Positions 1 to 7,729 of a DNA stretch of 37,603 nucleotides are shown here, piece by piece. The notes beneath the pieces are model-generated. The model was not told the origin of the DNA. It worked only from the letters and a program-made list of their open reading frames with translations, and did no database searches. Position 1 is the first letter of the stretch. Every line of letters starts with the position of its first letter. This stretch comes from Candidatus Thermochlorobacter aerophilus (lineage in GTDB: Bacteria; Bacteroidota; Chlorobiia; Chlorobiales; Thermochlorobacteraceae). Made by a program: the position numbers and the translations under genes. The DNA is taken from assembly GCA_002794105.1 (NCBI GenBank), contig PHFL01000014.1, positions 77,707 through 115,309 of the forward strand. Reading direction: 5' to 3'.

Positions 1-7
1 AGTATGG

Positions 8-75
8 ATGCTTCACTGCGCTCAGCATGACAAGATGGTGGATGCTTCACTCTGCTTTGCTCCGTTCAGCATGAC
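8..75 (-). repeat. Dispersed repeat, two partial copies (element B, reverse orientation)
   Basis: Two near-copies, about 8-32 and 43-75, carry the core ATGCTTCACT...CAGCATGAC. Its reverse complement (GTCATGCTGA..GTGAAGCAT) recurs four times at 1852-2247. They lie just upstream of the secreted protein gene at 169 and point the opposite way to the downstream copies. Function unknown; not coding. The flanking sequence to 168 holds nothing else I can support, and no clear promoter for the next gene. Confidence 0.75.
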
Positions 76-168
76 GGTGCATCTTGCAGGAGAGTAGAGT
101 AAATTGGTTCAACTCGAATCCTATTTCGGAGCGTGCATTTACTTAACTCTAATCATCAACGCCACTTC

Positions 169-1737
169 ATGCAATTACTACTTTTCTTTGCCATTTGGCT
201 GGTGGCAATGCCACGATATGCCGCCGTTGCGCAGCCTGTGCCTGAATATGGTTTTGCCAAATATGCGCTGCAGAACCAGCCTGCGTCGTCGCTTGGCACC
301 AATGTGGTCAATCATATTCGCTACAGTGAGTCGGCGCGTCGCATTTGGCTGGCTGGGCGCAATGGGCTGGTCTATACGGATGATGGTGGCGCCACGTTCA
401 ACACCATCACGGCAATTCGGCGCTTTAACGAGAATGGCATTCAGGCGCTGGATGTGCGTGGTCAGCGGATTTGGGCATCGAGCTCGCGCCTGACCGAACG
501 CGATGGGCGGCGTTTTCCCACTGGCGACGGCTTGATGTTCTCGAGCGATGGCGGACGCACTTGGAAAGAGCTTCCCCAACCGCTTGACCAGCCCAGCGAT
601 TCAGCAGAGCGATACGGCATCAATGTGCTGCGCGCCTTGCCGATTACAGTGCCTCAGCAAAATGTCATCTACGATATTGCTCTTGGCACTCGCGACAGTA
701 GCGTGTGGGTTGCTACATGGTCGGGCGGGATTCGGCGCACACAGAATAACGGTCAATCGTGGCAACGCATGGTGCTTCCGCCCACGGGTAGGCAGCGCAT
801 CGCTCCGACCGATACGCTTAATTTTCGCTTAGAGCCTCGACGCGGCGCGCAAGGCGATTTGGTGTTCTTAGGCTTTTCCGTCTTGCAAGCCTCCGATGGC
901 GCCGTCTGGGTTGGCACCGTCGATGGCATCTGTCGCACCGATGAGCCGGAGGCGCTGTATCCTTCTTGGGTCAAATACAATCGCACGTTTGGCGGTTTAT
1001 CAGGCAATTGGGTGATTGCTATTCGTGAGCAAGCGGCAACGGCTCGGCGAGCTCGGGCAATTTGGGCAGCATCGTGGCGCGCTGAATCCAATCAGGAAAA
1101 TTTTGGCGTCTCTTGGACACGCGACAATGGCGAAACTTGGCGCACCGCCCTCTTGGGCGAGCGCATCTACGACTTTGCCTTTCGTGGCGACACGGTCTAT
1201 GCTGTCGGCACCAACGGGCTCTTCATCTCACCAGATGGCGGCGAGACATGGCTCAACCAGCGCTCGATACGCGATGCCTTGAATCCACGTAAGTTTATTC
1301 GTGCTCAAGCTGAATTTTATGCCTTGTGTTTTGAACCGTTTGGCGCCAGCGGTCGGCTCTGGTTAGGCAGCGAAGATGGCACAGCACTTTCTACCGACGG
1401 CGGCAATAGCTGGAAAATTTTTCGTGCTGACCTTGCCACCGACGAGAAAACAAAAACTTATGCTTATCCGAATCCTTTTGCGCCACGCATTGATGGCGTG
1501 GTACGCATTCGCTATCAGCTTTCGCGCCCTGCCAGCGTAACCATTCGCATCTTTGATTTTGCCATGAACCCCGTGCGCACCCTCATCCAAAGCCAATTGC
1601 GACCGGCTGGCGAAGACGAAGATGTCTGGAACGGTCAGAGCGACACAGGCGTGCGGGTTGCCAACGGGGTCTACTTTTACAGCATTGAAATTGCAGGCGA
1701 AGCACCTCTACGCGGCAAAATTTTGGTGTTGGAGTAA
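169..1737 (+). CDS. Secreted beta-propeller (BNR/Asp-box) protein with C-terminal FlgD/T9SS-type sorting domain
   Basis: A signal peptide (start MQLLLFFAIW, ending near the AVAQP segment) is followed by at least six Asp-box motifs of the form S/T-x-D-G-G-x-T-W or close variants (for example FSSDGGRTW, ISPDGGETW, LSTDGGNSW). This is the signature of BNR or sialidase-like beta-propeller blades. The last ~90 residues (from YAYPNPFAP) form a FlgD-like Ig domain with the pattern seen in type IX secretion sorting domains, ending in GVYFYSIE and a short basic tail. The protein is therefore probably exported through the outer membrane; its ligand is unknown. I chose ATG 169 because it puts the signal peptide at the N terminus; an in-frame GTG at 133 would add 12 unremarkable residues. 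The gene sits alone, flanked by inverted copies of a dispersed repeat. Family call firm, biological role not. Confidence 0.85.
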   Translation: MQLLLFFAIWLVAMPRYAAVAQPVPEYGFAKYALQNQPASSLGTNVVNHIRYSESARRIWLAGRNGLVYTDDGGATFNTITAIRRFNENGIQALDVRGQRIWASSSRLTERDGRRFPTGDGLMFSSDGGRTWKELPQPLDQPSDSAERYGINVLRALPITVPQQNVIYDIALGTRDSSVWVATWSGGIRRTQNNGQSWQRMVLPPTGRQRIAPTDTLNFRLEPRRGAQGDLVFLGFSVLQASDGAVWVGTVDGICRTDEPEALYPSWVKYNRTFGGLSGNWVIAIREQAATARRARAIWAASWRAESNQENFGVSWTRDNGETWRTALLGERIYDFAFRGDTVYAVGTNGLFISPDGGETWLNQRSIRDALNPRKFIRAQAEFYALCFEPFGASGRLWLGSEDGTALSTDGGNSWKIFRADLATDEKTKTYAYPNPFAPRIDGVVRIRYQLSRPASVTIRIFDFAMNPVRTLIQSQLRPAGEDEDVWNGQSDTGVRVANGVYFYSIEIAGEAPLRGKILVLE

Positions 1738-1770
1738 AATTGTCTGCACTTCAAGCGCAGGAAGCATCTA

Positions 1771-1837
1771 CCTCACCCTGTTTCGGCGATGCCGAAACGT
1801 CCCTCTCCTTTTGAAGGAGAGGGACAAGAGGGTGAGG
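1771..1837. repeat. Foldback repeat element A, copy 1
   Basis: The outer arms CCTCACCCT (1771-1779) and AGGGTGAGG (1829-1837) enclose two perfect hairpins: TTTCGGC-GAT-GCCGAAA (1781-1797) and a 12-bp stem GTCCCTCTCCTT/AAGGAGAGGGAC (1799-1825) with loop TTG. The whole can fold as a three-way junction. It begins 33 bases after the stop codon of the propeller gene, so in RNA it could end or protect that transcript, although no U-tract follows. Confidence 0.85.
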
Positions 1838-1905
1838 TTCGCCATCCCCAACCTGTCATGCTGAACGAAGCATGAGCGCAGTGAAGCATTCACGCGCTGG
1901 ATTCA

Positions 1906-1973
1906 CCTCACCCTGTTTCGGCGATGCCGAAACGTCCCTCTCCTTTTTGAAGGAGAGGGACAACAGGGTGAGG
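1906..1973. repeat. Foldback repeat element A, copy 2
   Basis: Same architecture as the copy at 1771: outer arms, a 7-bp TTTCGGC/GCCGAAA hairpin, and the 12-bp pyrimidine/purine stem. Here the inner loop has one extra T. The change of AAGAGGG to AACAGGG lengthens the outer stem to 12 bp (CCTCACCCTGTT pairs with AACAGGGTGAGG). Stem sequences are otherwise unchanged. Confidence 0.85.
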
Positions 1974-2104
1974 TTTGCCATCCCCAACCTGTCATGCTGA
2001 ACGAAGTGAAGCATCCATACTGGATTCCTCGCTACGCTCGGAATGACATCGCCTGTCATGCTGAACGCAGCGTAGCGCAGTGAAGCATCCACGCGCTAGA
2101 TTCA

Positions 2105-2171
2105 CCTCACCCTGTTTCGGCGATGCCGAAACGTCCCTCTCCTTTCAAAGGAGAGGGACAAGAGGGTGAGG
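2105..2171. repeat. Foldback repeat element A, copy 3
   Basis: Third copy with the same two inner hairpins and the same outer arms (CCTCACCCT at 2105, AGGGTGAGG at 2163-2171). The tip of the long hairpin differs (CTTTCAAAG instead of CTTTTGAAG) but still pairs, which is what one expects if the structure matters more than the tip sequence. Confidence 0.85.
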
Positions 2172-2369
2172 TTCGCCATCCCCAACCTGTCATGCTGAAC
2201 GAAGTGAAGCATCCATACTGGATTCCTCACTGGCGTTCGGAATGACAAAAAAGAAGTGCTCGGAATGACAAAAAGACATGCGCCTGATGACCATAACAGG
2301 TTGAACAGCCATGCTCTGCGACAACGAAAAAAGAGAAGTATGGAAGGCGCAATGCACAATGCCTGCAAG

Positions 2370-2946
2370 CTATTCTTGCGGCTTGAATCGCACCAGCGGG
2401 AGATTGAGCTTTTCACCGCCATACTTGATGGCATCGTTCCAGACCAAGACAACCTGTTCGGACTTTGGTAAGCGTGCTTGCGGTAGATAATCGGATGGGA
2501 TGACCGCTGAAGAATCTCCAAAGTCAGCTACAAATGACACAAAGCACTTTTCTCCTTGACCTGGCAGGAATCTCAAAATAGCTTTGCTTGACTTTCACAT
2601 TGATTTTGTTTTTTTCAACAAACTCATTGAACTCTGTATAGAGGTAGTTAGTAGAAATAAACTGCAATTTGCGCGGGTTAAACTCTATTTTTTTTGTGCC
2701 TTTATTTTCAATCTCGATTTGTATGAGCGACTGCACGGCTTCAAGGCGAACACGGTCTCCACGCAAACTGGGCCCAATAAGCTTGTATGTGCCGCTGATG
2801 GCAATGCCGACATTGTTTTGCACATCCTTGTAAAGTAGCCTCGGCGTGGTGCCTGCTTCATTGACAATCACATATGCTTGCTGTGTCGATTCGCAGCTCC
2901 ATATACCCAGCGAGAGCAAGAGTAGCGTAAGCAAACGAAGTTTCAT
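2370..2946 (-). pseudogene. Lipoprotein of unknown function, interrupted by a one-base frameshift
   Basis: The N terminus MKLRLLTLLLLSLGIWSC is a lipoprotein signal with a lipobox-like IWSC. The first frame runs to residue 140 and ends with an out-of-character basic tail after SYFEIPA. From about 2565 the next frame reads PGQGEKCFVSFVADF and continues to residue ~191 at 2370, ending LVRFKPQE. Removing one base in the GCC of CCTGCCAGG (minus strand, near 2563-2566) gives a smooth join: FEIP-PGQGEKCF. I therefore read this as one gene of about 191 codons. The protein looks like an all-beta domain exposed to the periplasm or surface; I do not recognise the family. It is the last gene of a minus-strand run. 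The lesion could be a real mutation or a sequence error. Confidence 0.65.
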
Positions 2947-3015
2947 AGTCCTGACATGCGTGTTTAGTTTATGTTGGTACAGCCGTGCTCTTGTTTGTTT
3001 TGCTTATGAAAAGGG

Positions 3016-3888
3016 TTAGCGTAAAAATACGATATTTTTTGAAATAACATTGCTGCGCCGTTCGGCGCGGTCTATGGCTTGATATTCAAAGGTGCGCACG
3101 GCAGGGGTGTTGGTCGAGGGCACTTGTAAGGTGGCAGTAAAGATGCCATCGCCTGCGGTTTGGTCGCCACTTAGTCCGTTGCGGTCGCCATCATCAAGCA
3201 GTCGAAATGTGATAGCTCGATTATCGGTGCGTGTTGCCAAGACTTCTCGAATGAAGCTGACGCCATTGGGGTGCGTGGCTCTTGCCGTGATTTGAATAAT
3301 CCTCGTGCCTGTTTCAGGAATGCGCACCGTATCGGGCGCATCGACGCTGAGCAAGACTGGGGCGCTGGCTCTGGAATCACTAATGCGAATGCTCTGACGC
3401 GCATCACCACCACTTTGCCCAAACACATCAAAGGGAATCACGACAAGCGTAAATGTACCCACACTTGAGCGCGTCAGCCGTGCGTCTAAATCTCCTGCAT
3501 ACTGCGCACTGACCATATTGCCTGCGCGCGGACGTAGCTCTGCTGTCGCCACAGGTTCAGTGCCAGTTGGGGGCATCAGCATGGCACGCACATTGCGAAT
3601 TGCCGTGTTGCGAAATTGAACCGTTGTCTCCACGCGAAAACGCACGCTGGCTTGTCCATTAGCTTCAAAGCGTACCGTGTCCAAATCAATTTGTGAGGGC
3701 TGAACGCTCAAAAATGAGACCGTTGGCGGTTCATCTTGCACCTCGAGTGTATTGGCGCTATCGCTACAGGCCAGATTTACACTTATGGCAATTGTACTGC
3801 ACACCACAGCAATGATGCGGCATTTGACGCCTTGCCAGATGTGCTGATAAGACGATTTAGCAGGCGGCATGTTTTCCATCTTCATCAT
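3016..3888 (-). CDS. Probable lipoprotein with Ig-like repeats, function unknown
   Basis: About 290 residues. A hydrophobic segment (IIAVVCSTIAISVNLAC, about residues 24-41) ends in LAC and looks like a type II signal, though the residue at -3 is Asn, which is not ideal. The rest is beta-rich with two or three Ig-like modules. The last ~60 residues contain LDDGDRNGLSGDQTAGDG and GIFTATLQVPS, a pattern often seen in bacterial surface Ig-like domains. Several in-frame ATGs lie at the start (3888, 3885, 3879, 3870); 3870 would reduce the overlap with the upstream hydrolase gene (ends 3857) to 14 bases. Co-oriented with its neighbours and probably co-transcribed. I cannot name a ligand or partner. 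Confidence 0.65.
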   Translation of the reverse strand: MMKMENMPPAKSSYQHIWQGVKCRIIAVVCSTIAISVNLACSDSANTLEVQDEPPTVSFLSVQPSQIDLDTVRFEANGQASVRFRVETTVQFRNTAIRNVRAMLMPPTGTEPVATAELRPRAGNMVSAQYAGDLDARLTRSSVGTFTLVVIPFDVFGQSGGDARQSIRISDSRASAPVLLSVDAPDTVRIPETGTRIIQITARATHPNGVSFIREVLATRTDNRAITFRLLDDGDRNGLSGDQTAGDGIFTATLQVPSTNTPAVRTFEYQAIDRAERRSNVISKNIVFLR

Positions 3889-4461
3889 CCAAAAGTGATT
3901 TCAAAATTGTTTGATGCACAGCTTTTGAGCTGAGCATGAGCCGATGCGCTACGACATTGAATGCGACATTTTTCGCAATTTTCCATATCGAATTTTTTGC
4001 AGGCACAATCATCAAATCTAATGGTGTCCAGAGCGAAAGTGGCTTTAATGGCAAAAGTTGCTGTTCATCTTCACTTAGCTCTGAAGCAAAGGACTATTGG
4101 GTCGCAGTTCTTGCGCGCCTTTGCCACTTGCCAGATATGCCAAAGCCGAGCCACGGTGTGGACTGGAAATCGTGACCACACGCTTTACATGGCGATAGCC
4201 TCCAAGGTTTTGCAAATAGTAGCGTGCCACAATCCCTCCCATGCTAAAGCCAATCAGCCCTAACCACTCAGTTTCCCTGCGCTCCTGCTCGATAATCCTT
4301 CTGACTTGCTCTGCCAGTGTTGCCATTGAGGCACTGCCGTCGTTTGGCACAAGGTCTGGCGCCAGTGTGCGAAAGCCATGTTTGTGCAGCAATTGTTGCA
4401 GCGTTGCAAACACTCGTCCGCTATCGAATATGCCGTGCAGCAAAATTACCGTTCGCTGCAT
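3857..4461 (-). pseudogene. Alpha/beta-hydrolase (lipase/PGAP1-like), frameshifted
   Basis: MQRTVILLHGIFDSG opens a typical alpha/beta hydrolase: oxyanion-loop HG, then the nucleophile elbow GFSMGG, followed by TISSPHRGS. The first frame stops after PNSPLLQS near 4078. The adjacent frame continues SEDEQQLLPLKPLSLWTPLD...VAHRLMLSSKAVHQ, which carries the expected acidic (TPLDLM) and histidine (VAHRL or AVHQ) parts of the triad. Adding one T on the minus strand (AGCTAAG to AGCTTAAG, near 4077) restores LLQSLSEDEQQ and a ~201-residue protein of normal length. As written, the frameshift separates the catalytic Ser from its Asp/His. The ATG at 4461 is preferred over a TTG at 4497. The 3' end overlaps the next gene. 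Specificity is unknown. Confidence 0.7.
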
Positions 4462-4514
4462 GTTTTCGTTGCAATTTTCGTTGAAGCTCTTTGTCAAAAC
4501 GCTGTGCTATGCAG

Positions 4515-5575
4515 CTAAAATTTCACACCCAAAGAAATTAGGCTCATGCCGATTGGTGCAAAAGGCTCCAAGACGAAGGCATAATCGAGCACAGCGAAGA
4601 CCGATTCAATTGGATACTCTATGGAAAATCCAGCCGCTGGCTTTGCTGACTCGAGAAGCGGTAGCCCTTGCACGCCGATGCGGTCTATGCCAATGCGAAA
4701 TTTCAGCACGCGCACGGGTTGCACCATAGCGCCAAGTCGCAACTGCACTTCAGAGCGGCGCACTTGTTGGCTTTCTACACTTTGGCGCAGTGCACCACCT
4801 TCAGTGATGAACACCGCTCGTCGTCCTTCGAGCATAACGGTTAGGAGCTGCACATCAGCCGCCAACACAATGCTGTGCAAGCCAAAGAGATTGTCGCGCT
4901 GCCACGCCAGACTGATGCGCACCGACAGTGGCATGGGGTCTGTAGTCGTCGCGCCTTGCAATTCATAGATGGGCGTCGTATCCCATCGGTATTGCGAAAA
5001 GAGGTCTGCTACACTGACGGCAAACGATAGCTTAGAGAGCGAATCGAGTGCAAGACGGTAGAGCACGCCTACATCCAGACCGATTGTAAAGGAATTTCGG
5101 ATTTCTTTGGCAAACGACGCCAAGTAGCCACGCAAGGTGAGTCCTACCGAAAAATCTTCTGTGAATCGATTAGCAAATGAGAGCATGAAGAGATTTTCTG
5201 ATGTGCGCAGTGTGCCTGTGGACTCGCCATCGCGGTTGCGGGCATCGATGTTATCGACCCCAGCGTTAATCCATGCGGCGCCAATGCCAGCGGTGGGACC
5301 GATTTTGCCCAAGAACGACGCAAAGTTCAAGCTACGCTCCCATGGCAGGAAGGTGTATGTGAGTGTGAGGTCGTAGTAATCAGCAAAGCTGACAAGTGCA
5401 GGGTTGTAGTAAGGGTGAAGTTCACTGCGGCGATGACGGCGGCGCCCGCATTTCCCAATCCAACGCCACGTGCCGCAAAGCCCATTCTTGCAAAGGGTGC
5501 TGCCGTGCCGCCAATTTGCGCCACACCTTGAGCCGCACTGCCGCAGAGCAACAAAGCAATCAGCGCCAGTTTCAT
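4515..5575 (-). pseudogene. PorV/PorQ-family outer membrane barrel protein, frameshifted
   Basis: The signal peptide MKLALIALLLCGSAAQGVAQ is followed by GGTAAPFARMGFAARGVGLG, the hallmark N terminus of PorV/PorQ-type outer-membrane proteins. The frame then derails after AAVIAA. One added G in GCAGTGAAC (minus strand, near 5425) gives AAGELHPYYNPALVSFADYY, where YYNPAL is the expected conserved motif, and leads into the long frame LNFASFLGKIGPTAG that runs to 4515. The total is about 353 residues with alternating beta-strand character. PorV is the type IX secretion shuttle, and a T9SS-type cargo lies at 169-1737, but this family has several non-T9SS members, so the link is suggestive only. First gene of the minus-strand run. 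Confidence 0.72.
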
Positions 5576-5587
5576 TTCAAATTTGAA
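5576..5587. promoter_or_regulatory. Perfect 12-bp palindrome TTCAAATTTGAA
   Basis: TTCAAATTTGAA sits directly against the start codon of the PorV-like gene, in the divergent region before the SirB1-type gene. It could be an operator or chance AT-rich symmetry. No known binding-site family matches with certainty. Confidence 0.3.
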
Positions 5588-5659
5588 TGATTAAAATGCT
5601 TTACGGGTTGAAGTGTGTTAGCTTTTTTTACAAGCGTCTCTTTTTGGCGTATTATATTC

Positions 5660-5713
5660 ATGCTTAAATTCGAAATCCTTGAGCAGTTCTTAGACAAACG
5701 GCTTGTGCTATGA
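5660..5713 (+). other. 17-codon leader ORF overlapping the next start (ATGA)
   Basis: An ATG at 5660 opens MLKFEILEQFLDKRLVL and stops at TGA 5711-5713. That stop overlaps the start codon of the next gene (ATG 5710) by the classical ATGA arrangement. It may be a leader peptide that couples translation, or a chance ORF. No Shine-Dalgarno is visible in front of either start. Confidence 0.35.
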
Positions 5714-6645
5714 GCAAATTGATTTCCGACTCTAAAATCAATGCGATTCTCTCGCTTCTCGATGATGAAGATGAAACTGTCTTCAAAGCGGCTCGCTCAG
5801 AGCTTCTAAACATCTTCCAGTCCAATCATCCTGAATCTGCGCAGATTCTGCAGGTCATGGTGGAAAAAAAGAACACAATGCCTGCTCATCTTGCCCTTCG
5901 CATTGAAGAACTCATCGATGACATTCAATTTCAAGTGCTTTCGCCGCAATTTCTGCGCGGGTTTATGGACAATGCCACGCTTGAGACGTATGCCTTTCTT
6001 GTCATGCGAATTGGCTACCCAGATGTCAGTTTGGAAAAATATCGTCGAGAACTCCAGCGTCTGGAATCGCTGTTGCGGCTCGAGTACTTTACTTCTACGA
6101 TGAGCGACATCGACAAAATTTTCATGATGAGCGTGATTTTATTTGAAAAAGAAGGCTATCGTGGCAACTCGGCGGGCTACTATGAGCCTGACAACAGCTA
6201 TCTCAATCGCGTCATTGACCGTAAACTTGGCATTCCTATTTCGCTGGGCACCATCTACCTCATTCTTGCCGAGCGATTCCACCTGCCCATCTATGGCGTC
6301 AATATGCCCGGACATTTTTTGCTCAAATACGAAACGCCCGGCGGCGAAGAACGCTTCATTGACCCATTTAATCAAGGACGAATTTTAGACAAGCAAGATT
6401 GCATTCGTTTTCTGCATAATCAAGGCTACAGCATGGTCGACCAGTATTTTGCTAAAGCCTCTGCGTTGGATATTCTGGAACGCACTTTCAAAAACTTACA
6501 CAATAGCTATCGCGAGTTAGGTCTTCGCCATAAGATGGCTCTAATTGAGCGCTACTTGAACTTGCTTTTGGATTTTCGTGGCGAGCCGCTCCTGCCGCCG
6601 AACTTTTTGTCTACTTCCGACGATTTTGAAGAAAACGATGCATAG
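5710..6645 (+). CDS. SirB1-family (UPF0162) transglutaminase-like protein
   Basis: 311 residues. The core from about residue 110 to 240 matches the SirB1 / transglutaminase-like family: YEPDNSYLNRVIDRKLG, PISLGTIYLILAERF, PIYGVNMPGHFLLKY, then FIDPFNQG. The N-terminal ~90 residues are helical and acidic. Members in other bacteria are soluble cytoplasmic proteins of unclear biochemical role, often near release-factor or protein-modification genes; here prfB lies about 1 kb downstream. The ATG at 5710 overlaps the stop of a 17-codon ORF. It ends 13 bases from the convergent PASTA gene. Family assignment is secure, function not. Confidence 0.85.
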   Translation: MSKLISDSKINAILSLLDDEDETVFKAARSELLNIFQSNHPESAQILQVMVEKKNTMPAHLALRIEELIDDIQFQVLSPQFLRGFMDNATLETYAFLVMRIGYPDVSLEKYRRELQRLESLLRLEYFTSTMSDIDKIFMMSVILFEKEGYRGNSAGYYEPDNSYLNRVIDRKLGIPISLGTIYLILAERFHLPIYGVNMPGHFLLKYETPGGEERFIDPFNQGRILDKQDCIRFLHNQGYSMVDQYFAKASALDILERTFKNLHNSYRELGLRHKMALIERYLNLLLDFRGEPLLPPNFLSTSDDFEENDA

Positions 6646-6658
6646 CTTTCCAGTAGCA

Positions 6659-7498
6659 TCACGGCACACTTACCGTATCATCTTCCACTTCAGTCCAAGG
6701 CTGTTCTTTTTCCTTTTCTTTGTCGTTTGTGGACACAACAAGGTCAACTGGTTTTCCTAAAGGTGCCAGTTCGCCCTGCTTTGGCGATTGTGCAATTACA
6801 GTATTAGGCACTAGTGAAGTAGAATACCGATACTGCACACGCCCTATAGTAAAGCCTGCGGTTACAATCATGGCTTCTGCTTCGCTAAGCGTTTTCTGCA
6901 ACACATCAGGCAAAACACCTTGCAATTTGCCATCTTGCAGTGGCAATCTGCCTACCTTGAAACTCACCACGGTCTCCACACCGACATTTGTGCCCGGCGC
7001 AATGCTCTGCGAGAGAATTACTCCATCTTCTTCTTTTTTTGTAGTGGTAACTTCCTCGACCTTTCCCAAGCGCAGGTTCAGCCGCTCTAAGGTCAGTTTT
7101 GCATCAGTTATGGTCTGCCTTGAAACAGGAAGCGGTCATTTCGCGCTGTGCCGTGTTGATGAAAGATAAACACTTCGTCCTTGCTTCACTTTGGATTGCG
7201 GTAAGGGATTTTGTGAGAGCACAGTGCCCAGTTTTTTCTTTGGGTCGTAGATTTCGTAGCCGCGTTTTGCCACAAGCCCGAGCTCTCTTAGTTGCTGCTC
7301 TGCTTCCTCGAACGACTTGCCGCTGACATCTGGCACAACTACCACTTTTCCACCCCTTACATAGAGCGGCATGACCACTTTATCCAGCAAAAGAAACAAG
7401 ACCATCAGTGTTGCAAACAGCAAGTATAGCTTTATGGCAAAGGGTGAGCGCAGTGCAGAGAATGTTTTTTCAAGCATTGAACTTGTCAAATGTTTCAT
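6659..7498 (-). pseudogene. PASTA-domain membrane protein with internal TGA/indels
   Basis: A short cytoplasmic N terminus precedes one transmembrane helix (IKLYLLFATLMVLFLLLDKV, about residues 22-41), then three PASTA modules: VVPDVSGKSFEEAE..., LPVSRQTITDAKLTL..., and VLPDVLQKTLSEAE.... PASTA domains usually bind peptidoglycan fragments or act as spacers; no kinase domain is attached. The reading frame is the same before and after, but an in-frame TGA lies at 7136-7138. Between about 7130 and 7160 the +2 frame reads INTAQREMTA, a better bridge between two PASTA modules than the present SSTRHSAK-stop. Two nearby indels (one base near 7160, net two near 7130) therefore explain it better than a nonsense mutation. 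Restored length is about 280 residues. Confidence 0.72.
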
Positions 7499-7562
7499 AT
7501 TGCCGCTTTTTGAAATGTTAAGGCATCACGGCAGGCTGTGCCATAGCTTTACAACTTTGGGG

Positions 7563-7595
7563 CAAAGTTAAGGGCGCAGGAGTCAAGAAACCAAA
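7563..7595 (-). promoter_or_regulatory. Bacteroidota-type promoter for the PASTA gene
   Basis: On the minus strand TTTG (7595-7592) is followed after 21 bases by TAACTTTG (7570-7563), matching the TTTG / TAnnTTTG pattern of the Bacteroidota primary sigma factor. It would start transcription about 60 bases before the ATG at 7498. Confidence 0.45.
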
Positions 7596-7729
7596 GCCAG
7601 TCTTCTTTGCAGTGGTCGTACTTGACCTTTCGCTCAGTCAAAGCTTTTTATCAGCCAAAGCGCCATCGCTTCTTTTGCAGTTGATGCAAAGTTTGCTAAT
7701 TTGCGCCAAATTTAGCTTATCAATCGCCT

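Larger units (their letters stand above)
1852..2247 (+). repeat. Dispersed repeat element B, four copies
   Basis: Copies at about 1852-1893, 1988-2048, 2051-2093 and 2185-2247 share TGTCATGCTGAACG followed by a variable short piece and GTGAAGCATCC/T. Two of them continue into TGGATTCCTC...CGGAATGACA. Element A copies alternate with them. The same core appears in reverse orientation at 8-75, so the gene at 169-1737 lies between inverted copies. No coding capacity and no transposase nearby. Confidence 0.8.
1738..2369. other. Gene-free repeat region
   Basis: About 630 bases without a credible gene. Most of it is built from two repeat types listed separately: a foldback element (three copies) and the GTCATGCTGAACG element (four copies). 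Open frames on both strands through it merely translate the repeats. From about 2250 to 2369 there is only unique sequence with no motif I recognise. Confidence 0.75.

Noticed and set aside
8..75. Possible CRISPR or tandem array from repeated CAGCATGAC units
   Set aside because: Copies are imperfect, irregularly spaced, and occur in two orientations with no unique spacers of constant size.
1856..2092. Open frame on the minus strand through the repeats
   Set aside because: It only translates elements A and B; the same peptide recurs in a frame at 2102-2521, a known kind of repeat artefact.
2102..2521. 139-residue open frame on the minus strand
   Set aside because: Its first part is out of frame with the real lipoprotein tail, and the rest is repeat sequence.
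7136..7138. Selenocysteine or stop-codon readthrough at TGA in the PASTA gene
   Set aside because: No stem-loop resembling a SECIS follows, and the local alternative frame explains the break better.
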